From Pseudonocardia acidicola (GTDB taxonomy: Bacteria; Actinomycetota; Actinomycetes; Mycobacteriales; Pseudonocardiaceae), in the NCBI RefSeq assembly GCF_012911935.1, contig NZ_JAAXLA010000024.1, positions 1-64,000 on the forward strand: a DNA stretch of 64,000 nt, given 5' to 3'. Below are positions 7,964 to 14,861 of this stretch, piece by piece. How positions within the stretch are numbered: the stretch's first letter is position 1; each line of letters opens with the position of its first letter. The translations under genes and the position numbers were made by a program. The notes beneath the pieces were generated by a model, which did no database searches, had not been told where the DNA came from, and saw only the letters and a program-made list of their open reading frames with translations.

Positions 7964-9052
7964 ATGTCTCTCACCGCCCACCCGGCGGACGCCTGCGACC
8001 AGGTGCTCGACGACCACCGCACCAACCGGATCAGTCCGCTCCTGTCCCCCGCGTTGCTGCGCCACGAGCTGCCCGTCGACGCGGCCGTGGCGGAGACGGT
8101 CACCCGTGCCCGCGCGGAGATCGTCGACGTCCTCGACGGGCGTGACGACCGGCTGATCGTGGTCGTCGGACCGTGCTCGATCCACGATCCCGAGGCCGCC
8201 CTGGACTACGCCCACCGGCTGGCCGCGCACACCGCGGGTGTCAGCGACCGGCTCCTGGTCGTCATGCGGGCCTACTTCGAGAAGCCCCGGTCCACCCTCG
8301 GCTGGAAGGGCCTGATCAACGACCCGGGCCTGGACGGGACGTTCGACGTCAACACCGGCCTGCGGCTGGCCCGCAAGCTGCTGCTCGACGTCTCCGCGCT
8401 CGGGCTGCCCGTCGGCTGCGAGTTCCTCGACCCGATCACCCCGCAGTTCATCGCCGACACGGTCAGCTGGGGCTCGATCGGCGCCCGGACCGCGGCCAGC
8501 CAGGTGCACCGTCAGCTGTGCAGTGCGCTGTCGATGCCGGTCGGGATCAAGAACTCGACCGACGGTGACGTCCAGGTGGCGGTCGACGGCGCGCGGGCGG
8601 CCGCGGCGAGCCACGTGTTCATGGGCATCAACCGCGACGGGCTCGCGGCGCTGATCACGACGTCGGGCAACCCGGACTGCCACGTCATCCTGCGTGGCGG
8701 GTCGGCCGGGCCCAACCACGACGCCGTCACCGTCGCGCACACGATGGAGCGGCTGCGCGCGGCCGGGCTGCCCGAGCGCGTGCTCATCGATGCCAGCCAC
8801 GGCAACAGCGGCAAGGACCACGTGCAGCAGGCCGCCGTGGTCCGCGACGTCGCCGCGCGGATCGCCGCGGGCGAGCGGGGTGTGGCCGGCGTGATGCTGG
8901 AGAGCTTCCTGGCCGCCGGCCGCCAGGACCTGACGCTCGGTGCGCGCGACGAGCTCAGCTACGGCCGCAGCATCACCGACGCCTGCATGGACTGGGACAC
9001 GACCGCGGCGCTGCTCGACGAGCTCGCGGCGGCGGTGCAGACCCGGCGCTGA
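7964..9052 (+). CDS. aroF: 3-deoxy-7-phosphoheptulonate synthase, class I
   Basis: DAHP synthase (362 residues), the entry enzyme of the shikimate pathway, joining phosphoenolpyruvate and erythrose 4-phosphate. Class I (AroF/G/H) blocks are clear: VVVGPCSIHDPEAALDYA, MRAYFEKPRSTLGWKGLIND, PVGCEFLDPITPQF, GARTAASQVHRQL, VGIKNSTDG and LIDASHGNSGKD. ATG 7964 has AAAGGA 10 nt upstream. The Tyr-Trp-Phe leader peptide and alternative hairpins upstream suggest attenuation by aromatic amino acid supply. A perfect 16-bp inverted repeat follows the stop. Confidence 0.96.
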   Translation: MSLTAHPADACDQVLDDHRTNRISPLLSPALLRHELPVDAAVAETVTRARAEIVDVLDGRDDRLIVVVGPCSIHDPEAALDYAHRLAAHTAGVSDRLLVVMRAYFEKPRSTLGWKGLINDPGLDGTFDVNTGLRLARKLLLDVSALGLPVGCEFLDPITPQFIADTVSWGSIGARTAASQVHRQLCSALSMPVGIKNSTDGDVQVAVDGARAAAASHVFMGINRDGLAALITTSGNPDCHVILRGGSAGPNHDAVTVAHTMERLRAAGLPERVLIDASHGNSGKDHVQQAAVVRDVAARIAAGERGVAGVMLESFLAAGRQDLTLGARDELSYGRSITDACMDWDTTAALLDELAAAVQTRR

Positions 9053-9068
9053 GGCCCGGCACCACTGT

Positions 9069-9129
9069 CGCGCGCGGCTTCACGTCGTGGTCGCCGGCCG
9101 GAAACGACTACCGCGTGAAGCCGCGCGCG
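9069..9129 (+). terminator. Hairpin after aroF
   Basis: Perfect 16-bp inverted repeat CGCGCGCGGCTTCACG (9069-9084) with its complement at 9114-9129 and a 29-nt interior that can pair partly. It begins 17 nt after the aroF stop and ends before the -10 of the next gene. There is no T-tract, as is common in high-GC terminators. Confidence 0.6.
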
Positions 9130-9173
9130 GGCGCTCCCTGCGGATGCCGCCGCAGCGCCGTAGGTTCGGCGGC

Positions 9174-9446
9174 ATGCCCGACCCGCGGCTTCGAGTCTTC
9201 GTGGAGAACGGTCCTCGCGGGGGCGAGTGGGTGACGATCGAGGCCGGATCCGACGGCGCGCCACCGCCCCGCATCGAACTGCTCGACCCGGCGGTGGCGC
9301 AGGTCGTCGACGACAACACGTCGATGCCGCTGCCACCGGCGCAGCGGAAGCTGTCGACGTACGAGCGCACCGGGGTCCGGCACGCCGACGGCAGCGCGGT
9401 CTACCGGTGGTCGGGGCCGACGGACGCGCCACCGACTCGGCGGTGA
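9174..9446 (+). CDS. Small conserved-looking hypothetical protein
   Basis: A 90-residue soluble protein starting MPDPRLRVFVENGPRGGEW. Its alternating hydrophobic pattern suggests a small beta-rich domain ending in GSAVYRWSGP. TAGGTT at 9161-9166 lies exactly 7 nt before ATG 9174, supporting a leaderless transcript and this start. I do not recognise a family. No signal peptide or membrane segment is present. Confidence 0.65.
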   Translation: MPDPRLRVFVENGPRGGEWVTIEAGSDGAPPPRIELLDPAVAQVVDDNTSMPLPPAQRKLSTYERTGVRHADGSAVYRWSGPTDAPPTRR

Positions 9447-9643
9447 GCCGCAGAGGTGCAAGCCCGGCAAACACGGGCGAGTGGTACCCTTTCGGTCGAA
9501 TCCGGCGCGCCGCAGCCCCACGTTCGATCACGGAACGCAATTCACAGCGGGCGCTCCGACTGCCTCCATTAGCACGATCCGGCGACGGTCGTTCGCCAAC
9601 CCCTTCCTCCGTGGTCGCCGCGCAAGCGTGCCACTCTGCTGCC

Positions 9644-10432
9644 GTGGCGACCGGCGACATGGAGCAGACAGTGCCCCTGGCCCGCACGCGGCACCTGCTC
9701 TGCAAGGTTCCCGAAGCGACGGTGTACTTCTGGATCATCAAGGTGCTGACCACCGGGATGGGCGAGGCCGCGGCCGACTACCTGGACCACGCGCTCAGCC
9801 CGGTGCTCGCGGTCGCACTCGCCGGCGTGGGGCTGGTGGCCTCACTGACGCTGCAGTTCACCGCCCGCCGGTACGTGGCGTGGATCTACTGGCTCGCCAT
9901 CGTCATGGTCAGCGTGTTCGGCACGCTGGTCGCGGACGGTGTGCGCCTGGCCCTGGGGTTGTCGTACCTGGAGTCCACCCTCGGGTTGGTGGTCGTGCTG
10001 GCACTGGTCTTCGCGGCCTGGTACGCGAGCGAGAAGACGCTGTCCATCCACAGCATTCACACCCGGCGCCGAGAGTTCTTCTACTGGGCCGCGGTGATGA
10101 CCACGTTCGCGCTCGGCACGGCAGCGGGCGACCTGACCGCGAGGACCCTGGCGCTGGGCTACCTCGCGTCGGGTGTGCTGTTCGCCGTGGTGATCGCGGT
10201 CCCGGCGGTGGCGCATCTGCGGTTCGGCCTCAACGCCATCCTGGCCTTCTGGCTGGCCTACATCGTGACCCGGCCGCTGGGCGCCTCGTTCGCGGACTGG
10301 GCGGCGGTGCCGCCCGCTGCAGGCGGCCTCGGGCTGGGCACCGGGACGGTCAGCGTGGGCCTGGCGATCGTGATCCTCGGTCTCGTCGGCTTCCTGAGCG
10401 CCACCCGCGGGGACGTCGCCTCGCAGTCCTGA
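9644..10432 (+). CDS. COG4705-like multispanning membrane protein
   Basis: Membrane protein of about 262 residues with eight or so hydrophobic segments. Two halves share a motif: FWIIKVLTTGMGEAAADYL near the N-terminus and FYWAAVMTTFALGTAAGDLT in the middle, indicating internal duplication. This matches uncharacterised membrane-anchored proteins of the COG4705 type. GTG 9644 is taken because CACTCT at 9632-9637 lies 6 nt upstream (leaderless pattern); ATG 9659 is an alternative. The 200 bp before it holds no other gene. Role unknown. Confidence 0.78.
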   Translation: MATGDMEQTVPLARTRHLLCKVPEATVYFWIIKVLTTGMGEAAADYLDHALSPVLAVALAGVGLVASLTLQFTARRYVAWIYWLAIVMVSVFGTLVADGVRLALGLSYLESTLGLVVVLALVFAAWYASEKTLSIHSIHTRRREFFYWAAVMTTFALGTAAGDLTARTLALGYLASGVLFAVVIAVPAVAHLRFGLNAILAFWLAYIVTRPLGASFADWAAVPPAAGGLGLGTGTVSVGLAIVILGLVGFLSATRGDVASQS

Positions 10433-10622
10433 TCGGACAGTCCGCCCGGGATGCTCACCGCGTCCTGGCCGGCCGCCCCCGAACACCGCTGACGCGCTGA
10501 CCTGCGGGCGCGCGATCGCCCGCGCCCGGCTATCGCCGCGGGGGTGGAATCGCGGCGCGGATTTCGGCCTCCCAGCAGCAGGCGCCGCCCGACCCTGCGC
10601 GTCACCCTGACCGGAGGAGTAC

Positions 10623-10704
10623 GTGCGCACGTCCGCAGAAGCGGTGCACGTCCGCGGGGAAGCGGGTGCGTACGTCCGTGAAAGCGCGTGCGCACGCCGT
10701 GGCC
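10623..10704 (+). repeat. Four direct repeats of about 21-22 nt
   Basis: Units begin at 10623, 10644, 10666 and 10688; the first reads GTGCGCACGTCCGCAGAAGC and the others share GTGC..ACGTCCG..AAGCG (the fourth is partial). They lie 100-180 bp upstream of the UbiX/UbiD cluster. Spacing of two helical turns suggests a row of operator sites for a regulator not encoded here, but they also lie within an open frame. The rest of 10433-10622 shows nothing else. Confidence 0.6.
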
Positions 10705-10805
10705 TGGAACGGCCGCCCGGGCAGATGCACCGGGCCCGCACCGGTCGACCAATGGTGATCACTCGGTGTCCACGGGCGGCCGAACCGTTCGAGGAGGACA
10801 AATGA
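10623..10805 (+). CDS. Possible 60-residue leader ORF coupled to ubiX
   Basis: Open frame starting at GTG 10623, with GGAGGAG at 10613-10619 just upstream, and ending in a TGA that overlaps the ATG of the next gene (ATGA, 10802-10805). It encodes a basic peptide (MRTSAEAVHVRGEAG...) with no known domain, and its first third is made of the direct repeats. Ribosome-binding site and coupling argue for translation; the repeat content and lack of family argue that it may only be a leader. It could control translation of the decarboxylase genes. Confidence 0.4.
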   Translation: MRTSAEAVHVRGEAGAYVRESACARRGLERPPGQMHRARTGRPMVITRCPRAAEPFEEDK

Positions 10806-11452
10806 CCGAAGGCATGACGCAAGGCCGGAACATCACGGTGGCCATCACCGGTGCAGGCGGCACCGGAGCCGCCAAGCGGCTACTGCAGGCCCTGCAGCAG
10901 GACACCCGCGTCTCGCACGTCGACCTCATGGTCTCGGACAACGGACGCAAGCTGGTGGCCTTCGAATTCCACACCGGGGAGGACCAGAACTCGGTGCTGC
11001 AGGCCCTCGGCGTGACCTCGCCGAAGGTGCGGGTGCTGGATCCCGACGACATGAGCGGACCGGTGACCAGCGGCAGCTATCGCAACGATGCCATGATCGT
11101 GCTGCCGTGCGCGGCCGGCGTGCTGGGCCGGATCGCGCAGGCCCAGGCGCTGACCCTGATCGAACGAGCCGCGGACGTGGCCCTCAAGCAACGCCGCACG
11201 CTGATCCTGTGCCTGCGGGAAGCGCCGTTGAACCTCGCCCACCTGCGCAACATGGTCGCGGTCACCGAGACCGGCGCGATCGTCTACCCGATGATCCCGA
11301 CCTACTACAACGTCCCGCAGACCCTGGGGGAGTTGCAGGACGAGTTGGTCGAACGGCTGCTGGAACTCATCGACCTGCCGGAGACCGACCGCTACCAGTG
11401 GGACGGCCACGAGACCGTTGCCCACCGCGAGCACGTCCTCGAACACCGGTAA
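10802..11452 (+). CDS. Divergent UbiX-like flavoprotein
   Basis: Protein of 216 residues with the UbiX flavin-prenyltransferase fold: an N-terminal nucleotide loop (VAITGAGGTGAAKRLLQAL), SGSYRNDAMIVLPCAA, ERAADVALKQRR and LREAPLNLAHLRNM. It differs from the canonical partner downstream: GAGG for GATG or GASG, LKQRR for LKERR, REAPL for RETPL and PTYYN for PAFYT. It may make a modified prenyl-FMN, form a heteromer with the second UbiX, or have another role. A strong GAGGAGG precedes ATG 10802. It is the first large gene of the decarboxylase cluster. Confidence 0.85.
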   Translation: MTEGMTQGRNITVAITGAGGTGAAKRLLQALQQDTRVSHVDLMVSDNGRKLVAFEFHTGEDQNSVLQALGVTSPKVRVLDPDDMSGPVTSGSYRNDAMIVLPCAAGVLGRIAQAQALTLIERAADVALKQRRTLILCLREAPLNLAHLRNMVAVTETGAIVYPMIPTYYNVPQTLGELQDELVERLLELIDLPETDRYQWDGHETVAHREHVLEHR

Positions 11453-11496
11453 CCGGTCCGGAGAACCGGCTTCCCGCACGTCAGAGGAGAAACTCC

Positions 11497-12099
11497 GTGC
11501 GAGTCGTGGTCGCGATGACCGGCGCCACCGGGGCGGTGCTCGGCATCCGGATGCTGGAGGCGTTGCGCGAACTCGAGGTGGAGACACACCTGGTGGTGAG
11601 TCGCTGGGCGCGGGCGACGGTGGCGCACGAGACGCCCTATTCGATCCGGGACGTCACCGCGTTGGCGTCTGTGACCTACAGCCCGGACGATCAGGGCGCG
11701 GCGATCTCCAGCGGCTCGTTCCCGACCGACGGCATGGTCGTGGCGCCGTGCAGCATGAAGACGCTGGCCGGCATCAGGACCGGATACGGCGAGGGACTGA
11801 TCGCCCGCGCGGCCGACGTGACGCTGAAGGAGCGGCGCCGACTGGTACTGGTGGCCAGGGAGACGCCGCTCTCGGCGATCCATCTGGAGAACATGCTGGA
11901 CCTGACCCGGATGGGCGCGGTGATCCTGCCGCCGATGCCCGCCTTCTACACCCGGCCGACGAGCGTCGCCGAGATCGTCGACCACATCGTCGGCCGTGCT
12001 CTGGATCAATTCGGCCAGTCGCTGCCGTCCGTGCGGCGGTGGGCGGGGATGGGCACAGCGCCCTCGACCCGACTCGCCGCGGTCCGACCTGAGGAATGA
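11497..12099 (+). CDS. UbiX family flavin prenyltransferase
   Basis: Canonical UbiX (200 residues), which prenylates FMN to make the cofactor of UbiD. Motifs: MTGATGAVLGIRML, VVSRWARATVAHET, SSGSFPTDGMVVAPCSMKTL, ARAADVTLKERRRLVLV, RETPLSAIHLENM and PPMPAFYTRPTS. The GTG start at 11497 has AGAGGAGA upstream; the length is typical. It lies directly before ubiD (2 nt), so the pair is a VdcB/VdcC-type arrangement as in Streptomyces vanillate decarboxylase clusters. Confidence 0.93.
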   Translation: MRVVVAMTGATGAVLGIRMLEALRELEVETHLVVSRWARATVAHETPYSIRDVTALASVTYSPDDQGAAISSGSFPTDGMVVAPCSMKTLAGIRTGYGEGLIARAADVTLKERRRLVLVARETPLSAIHLENMLDLTRMGAVILPPMPAFYTRPTSVAEIVDHIVGRALDQFGQSLPSVRRWAGMGTAPSTRLAAVRPEE

Positions 12100-12101
12100 A
12101 C

Positions 12102-13517
12102 ATGGCGTACTCGGATCTACCTGACTTTCTGTCCCATTTAGACAACAACGGCCAGTTGCTGAAGATCACCGACACGGTGAAGCCCGAGCCGGACCTGGGC
12201 GCGGCGGCCCGAGCGGTGTCCAACCTGACCGATCGCGGGCCGGCGCTGCTGTTCAACAACATCTACGGCTACGAACACGGGTCGGTGGCGCTCAACGTGA
12301 TCGGCTCGTGGCCGAACCACGCGCTGATGCTGGGCTTGGACAAGGACACCCCGGTCAAGGAGCAGTTCTTCGCGTTCGCCCGTCGCTGGGACGACTTCCC
12401 GGTCGCCGTGGAGCGCCGGGACGACCCGCCGTGGCGGGAGCACACCATGGACGGCGGGATCAACCTGTTCGACCTGTTCCCGTTGTTCCGGCTCAACCGC
12501 TACGACGTGGGCTGCTACATCGACAAAGCCGCGGTGGTCAGCCGCGATCCCGACGACCCGGACGACTTCAACAAGCAGAACGTCGGCATCTACCGCATCC
12601 AGGTCAAGGACATCGACCGGCTGGGGATCCAGCCGCTGCCCACCCACGACATCGGGCTGCACCTGCGCGCAGCCGAGGAGCGCCGGGAGAACCTGCCGGT
12701 GGCGATCACGATCGGCAACGAGCCGGTGATCACCACCGTCGGCGGCATGCCGCTGACCTACGAGCAGTCCGAGTACGAGATGGCCGGCGCCATCCAGGGC
12801 AGCCCGTACCAGATCGCCACGGCGCCGCTGACCGGCTTCGACGTGCCGTGGGGGTCCCAGGCGGTCCTGGAGGGCGAGATCATCGCCGGGGTCCGCGAGA
12901 TCGAGGGCCCGTTCGGCGAGTTCACCGGACACTACTCGGGTGGACGCCGGCAACCGGTGATCCAGATCCGCAAGGTCAGCTACCGGACGAACCCCATCTT
13001 CGAGCACCTCTATCTCGGCATGCCGTGGACCGAGATGGACTACACGCTGGCCCTGAACACCAGCGTGCCGCTGTATCAGCAACTCAAGAGGGACTTCCCC
13101 GACGTCATCGCGGTCAACGCGATGTACACCCAGGGGCTGTTGGCCATCATCTCGGTCAAGCAGCGCTACGGCGGCTTCGCCAAAGCAGTCGGCCTGCGCG
13201 CCATGGCCACCCCGCACGGCCTCGGCTACTGCACCGTCATCATCATGGTCGACGACACGGTCGACCCGTTCAACCTGGCCCAGGTGATGTGGGCACTGTC
13301 GGTCAAGTTCCACCCGCACTACGACATCGTGACCGTGCCCAACGCGTCGGTGCTGCCGCTCGATCCCAGTTCCGATCCGCCCGGGATCATCCACAAGGTG
13401 GTGCTGGACGCGACCACTCCGATCGCGCCGGAGACCCGTGGCCACTACTCCCAGCAGGTCGACTCGCCGATGGGTACGAGGGAATGGGAAGAGAAGCTCA
13501 AGGGGCTGCTGCGATGA
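12102..13517 (+). CDS. UbiD family decarboxylase
   Basis: Prenyl-FMN-dependent (de)carboxylase of 471 residues. The E-R-E catalytic set appears as Arg165 (VGIYRIQVKD) with Glu268 and Glu273 (EGPFGEFTGHYSGG), matching Arg173/Glu277/Glu282 of Fdc1. Further blocks include LFDLFPLFRLNRYD, LEGEIIAGVREIEG and MPWTEMDYTLALN. ATG 12102 is preferred since GAGG at 12091-12094 lies 7 nt upstream; ATG 12096 is in frame but too close. Substrates of close relatives are hydroxybenzoates, vanillate or protocatechuate; none can be assigned here. Confidence 0.95.
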   Translation: MAYSDLPDFLSHLDNNGQLLKITDTVKPEPDLGAAARAVSNLTDRGPALLFNNIYGYEHGSVALNVIGSWPNHALMLGLDKDTPVKEQFFAFARRWDDFPVAVERRDDPPWREHTMDGGINLFDLFPLFRLNRYDVGCYIDKAAVVSRDPDDPDDFNKQNVGIYRIQVKDIDRLGIQPLPTHDIGLHLRAAEERRENLPVAITIGNEPVITTVGGMPLTYEQSEYEMAGAIQGSPYQIATAPLTGFDVPWGSQAVLEGEIIAGVREIEGPFGEFTGHYSGGRRQPVIQIRKVSYRTNPIFEHLYLGMPWTEMDYTLALNTSVPLYQQLKRDFPDVIAVNAMYTQGLLAIISVKQRYGGFAKAVGLRAMATPHGLGYCTVIIMVDDTVDPFNLAQVMWALSVKFHPHYDIVTVPNASVLPLDPSSDPPGIIHKVVLDATTPIAPETRGHYSQQVDSPMGTREWEEKLKGLLR

Positions 13518-13765
13518 CCAAGTCCGACGAATTGCCGACCATCTGCCCCCGCTGCGACGATCACGACATCCGGGTGCTCACCGTCTCTCCGGTCCCCGGC
13601 GCGTGGACCATGTTCTCCTGCCACACGTGTTTCTACAGTTGGCGCAGCACCGAACCCTCCTACGCCACCGATCCGGCCACGTACCCGGAGGTCTTCAAGA
13701 TCGACCCGAAGACCATTCCGGAGATGCCGGTGTTCCCGTCGATTCCCGAGCCCCGGCAGCAGTAG
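13514..13765 (+). CDS. VdcD-like small zinc-ribbon protein
   Basis: An 83-residue protein with CPRC near the N-terminus and CHTC about 30 residues on, separated by a hydrophobic core (VLTVSPVPGAWTMFSC) and followed by RSTEP and a Pro-rich tail. Size, cysteines and position directly after ubiD (ATGA overlap at 13514-13517) match the third subunit (VdcD/PadD/BsdD type) of non-oxidative phenolic-acid decarboxylases, whose exact role is not well understood. It strengthens the view that the UbiD acts on an aromatic acid. Confidence 0.85.
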   Translation: MTKSDELPTICPRCDDHDIRVLTVSPVPGAWTMFSCHTCFYSWRSTEPSYATDPATYPEVFKIDPKTIPEMPVFPSIPEPRQQ

Positions 13766-13810
13766 CGCCCGCGGCAGCGTCGAGGATCGGCCACGACAGG
13801 GGAAGCACCC

Positions 13811-14209
13811 ATGCCCTTCTACCAATGCACCACTCGTGCCGGGCTTCTGACCGGCGAACAGAAGGCCCGCCTGGCCAGGGAGATCACGCGCATCCACTGC
13901 GCGACAACGGGTGCACCGGAAAGCTTCGTCACGATGTCCTACAACGAGGTGTCACCGGCCGATCTGTTCGTCGCCGGCGAACCGTCGTCGGCATCGCGGA
14001 TCACCGGCCTGATCCGTGCGGGGCGGCCGGAATCGGTCACCCTCCAGCTGCTCACCGGCATCTCCCGCGCGTGGAGCGCGGTCACCGGCCGGCCGGAGAA
14101 CGATGTCGCCGTCTTCCTGCAGGAGATCGAGGCGCAGCACGTCATGGAGGGTGGCCGGGTCCTGCCCAGGCCGGGCGGGGAGCAGGAGTGGCTCGCCCAC
14201 CGGAACTGA
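13811..14209 (+). CDS. Tautomerase-superfamily protein, cis-CaaD-like
   Basis: A 132-residue protein starting MPFYQC, so that Pro would be the N-terminal residue after Met removal. Counting from that Pro, His28 (TRIHCATTG), two Arg in LIRAGRPE (about 68 and 71) and Glu112 (VMEGG) are close to Pro1, His28, Arg70, Arg73 and Glu114 of cis-3-chloroacrylic acid dehalogenase; the Tyr103 equivalent is not evident. It may hydrate or tautomerise an unsaturated acid. A ribosome-binding site (AGGGGAAG) precedes ATG 13811. It lies 45 nt after the vdcD-like gene, in the same direction. Confidence 0.85.
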   Translation: MPFYQCTTRAGLLTGEQKARLAREITRIHCATTGAPESFVTMSYNEVSPADLFVAGEPSSASRITGLIRAGRPESVTLQLLTGISRAWSAVTGRPENDVAVFLQEIEAQHVMEGGRVLPRPGGEQEWLAHRN

Positions 14210-14264
14210 CCGGCCGCGGCGGCATCGGCTGAACTGCCGCGGCACCGAGGGGAAGCAGGCTGGG

Positions 14265-14753
14265 ATGGCCCGGTTGATCGGCGACCGTCTTCCTCCCGAG
14301 CTCGTCGAGGCACTCGGCGACGACGCTCTGGCCGGCGAGGATCAACCCGCCTATCTGCTGAGCACCTGCGACGATTCCGGCAACCCGCGGATATCCATGC
14401 TGAGCGTGGGCGAGCTGGTGGTCCCGGACGACCGGCACCTCCGGGTCGCGCTGTGGCAGGACACGCACACCGGCCACAACCTACGGGCCGGACGACCGGC
14501 GCTGTTCAGCTCCATCGCCCCGGGGTCGGTGCTGTACGTCCGCACCGACCCCGCTCCCCTGCCGGCGCCGCCCGGCTCCCGCCTGGACTTCTTCGAGCTG
14601 ACGGTCACCGCCGTCGAGTCGGACGAGCACATCGGCATGCCGGTGACCAGCGGCATCACCTTCACGACGGCCGGCGCGGACGCCGGCCACGACGACATCG
14701 TGGCGACCTGGCGCCGTCAACGGGGACTGCTGGCCGCCGCACCCCGATCATGA
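14265..14753 (+). CDS. PPOX-fold flavin/F420-binding protein
   Basis: A 162-residue protein of the split-barrel pyridoxamine-phosphate-oxidase-like type: AYLLSTCDDSGNPRISMLSVGEL, then LRVALWQDTHTGHNLRAGRPAL, as in flavin- or F420-binding PPOX domains. The short length and lack of the PLP-binding tail argue against a true PdxH. GAGGGGAAG about 9 nt before ATG 14265 supports the start. Position suggests it works with the decarboxylase and tautomerase, perhaps as a reductase; this is inference. Confidence 0.75.
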   Translation: MARLIGDRLPPELVEALGDDALAGEDQPAYLLSTCDDSGNPRISMLSVGELVVPDDRHLRVALWQDTHTGHNLRAGRPALFSSIAPGSVLYVRTDPAPLPAPPGSRLDFFELTVTAVESDEHIGMPVTSGITFTTAGADAGHDDIVATWRRQRGLLAAAPRS

Positions 14754-14861
14754 TTCCGGCGAGCTGCGACCCTCATCCTCGCCGGGTGAGGCGGCGCCGG
14801 GACGGCCGCCCTAGCGTCCGGTCGGTCAAAGCACCTGATTCCGTCCGACCGAGGAGCTGGG

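Noticed and set aside
6977-8821. A long minus-strand frame reading through the nitrilase gene into aroF
   Set aside because: The nitrilase fold begins at MRIALAQ (7765); the extension is antisense to aroF and its leader.
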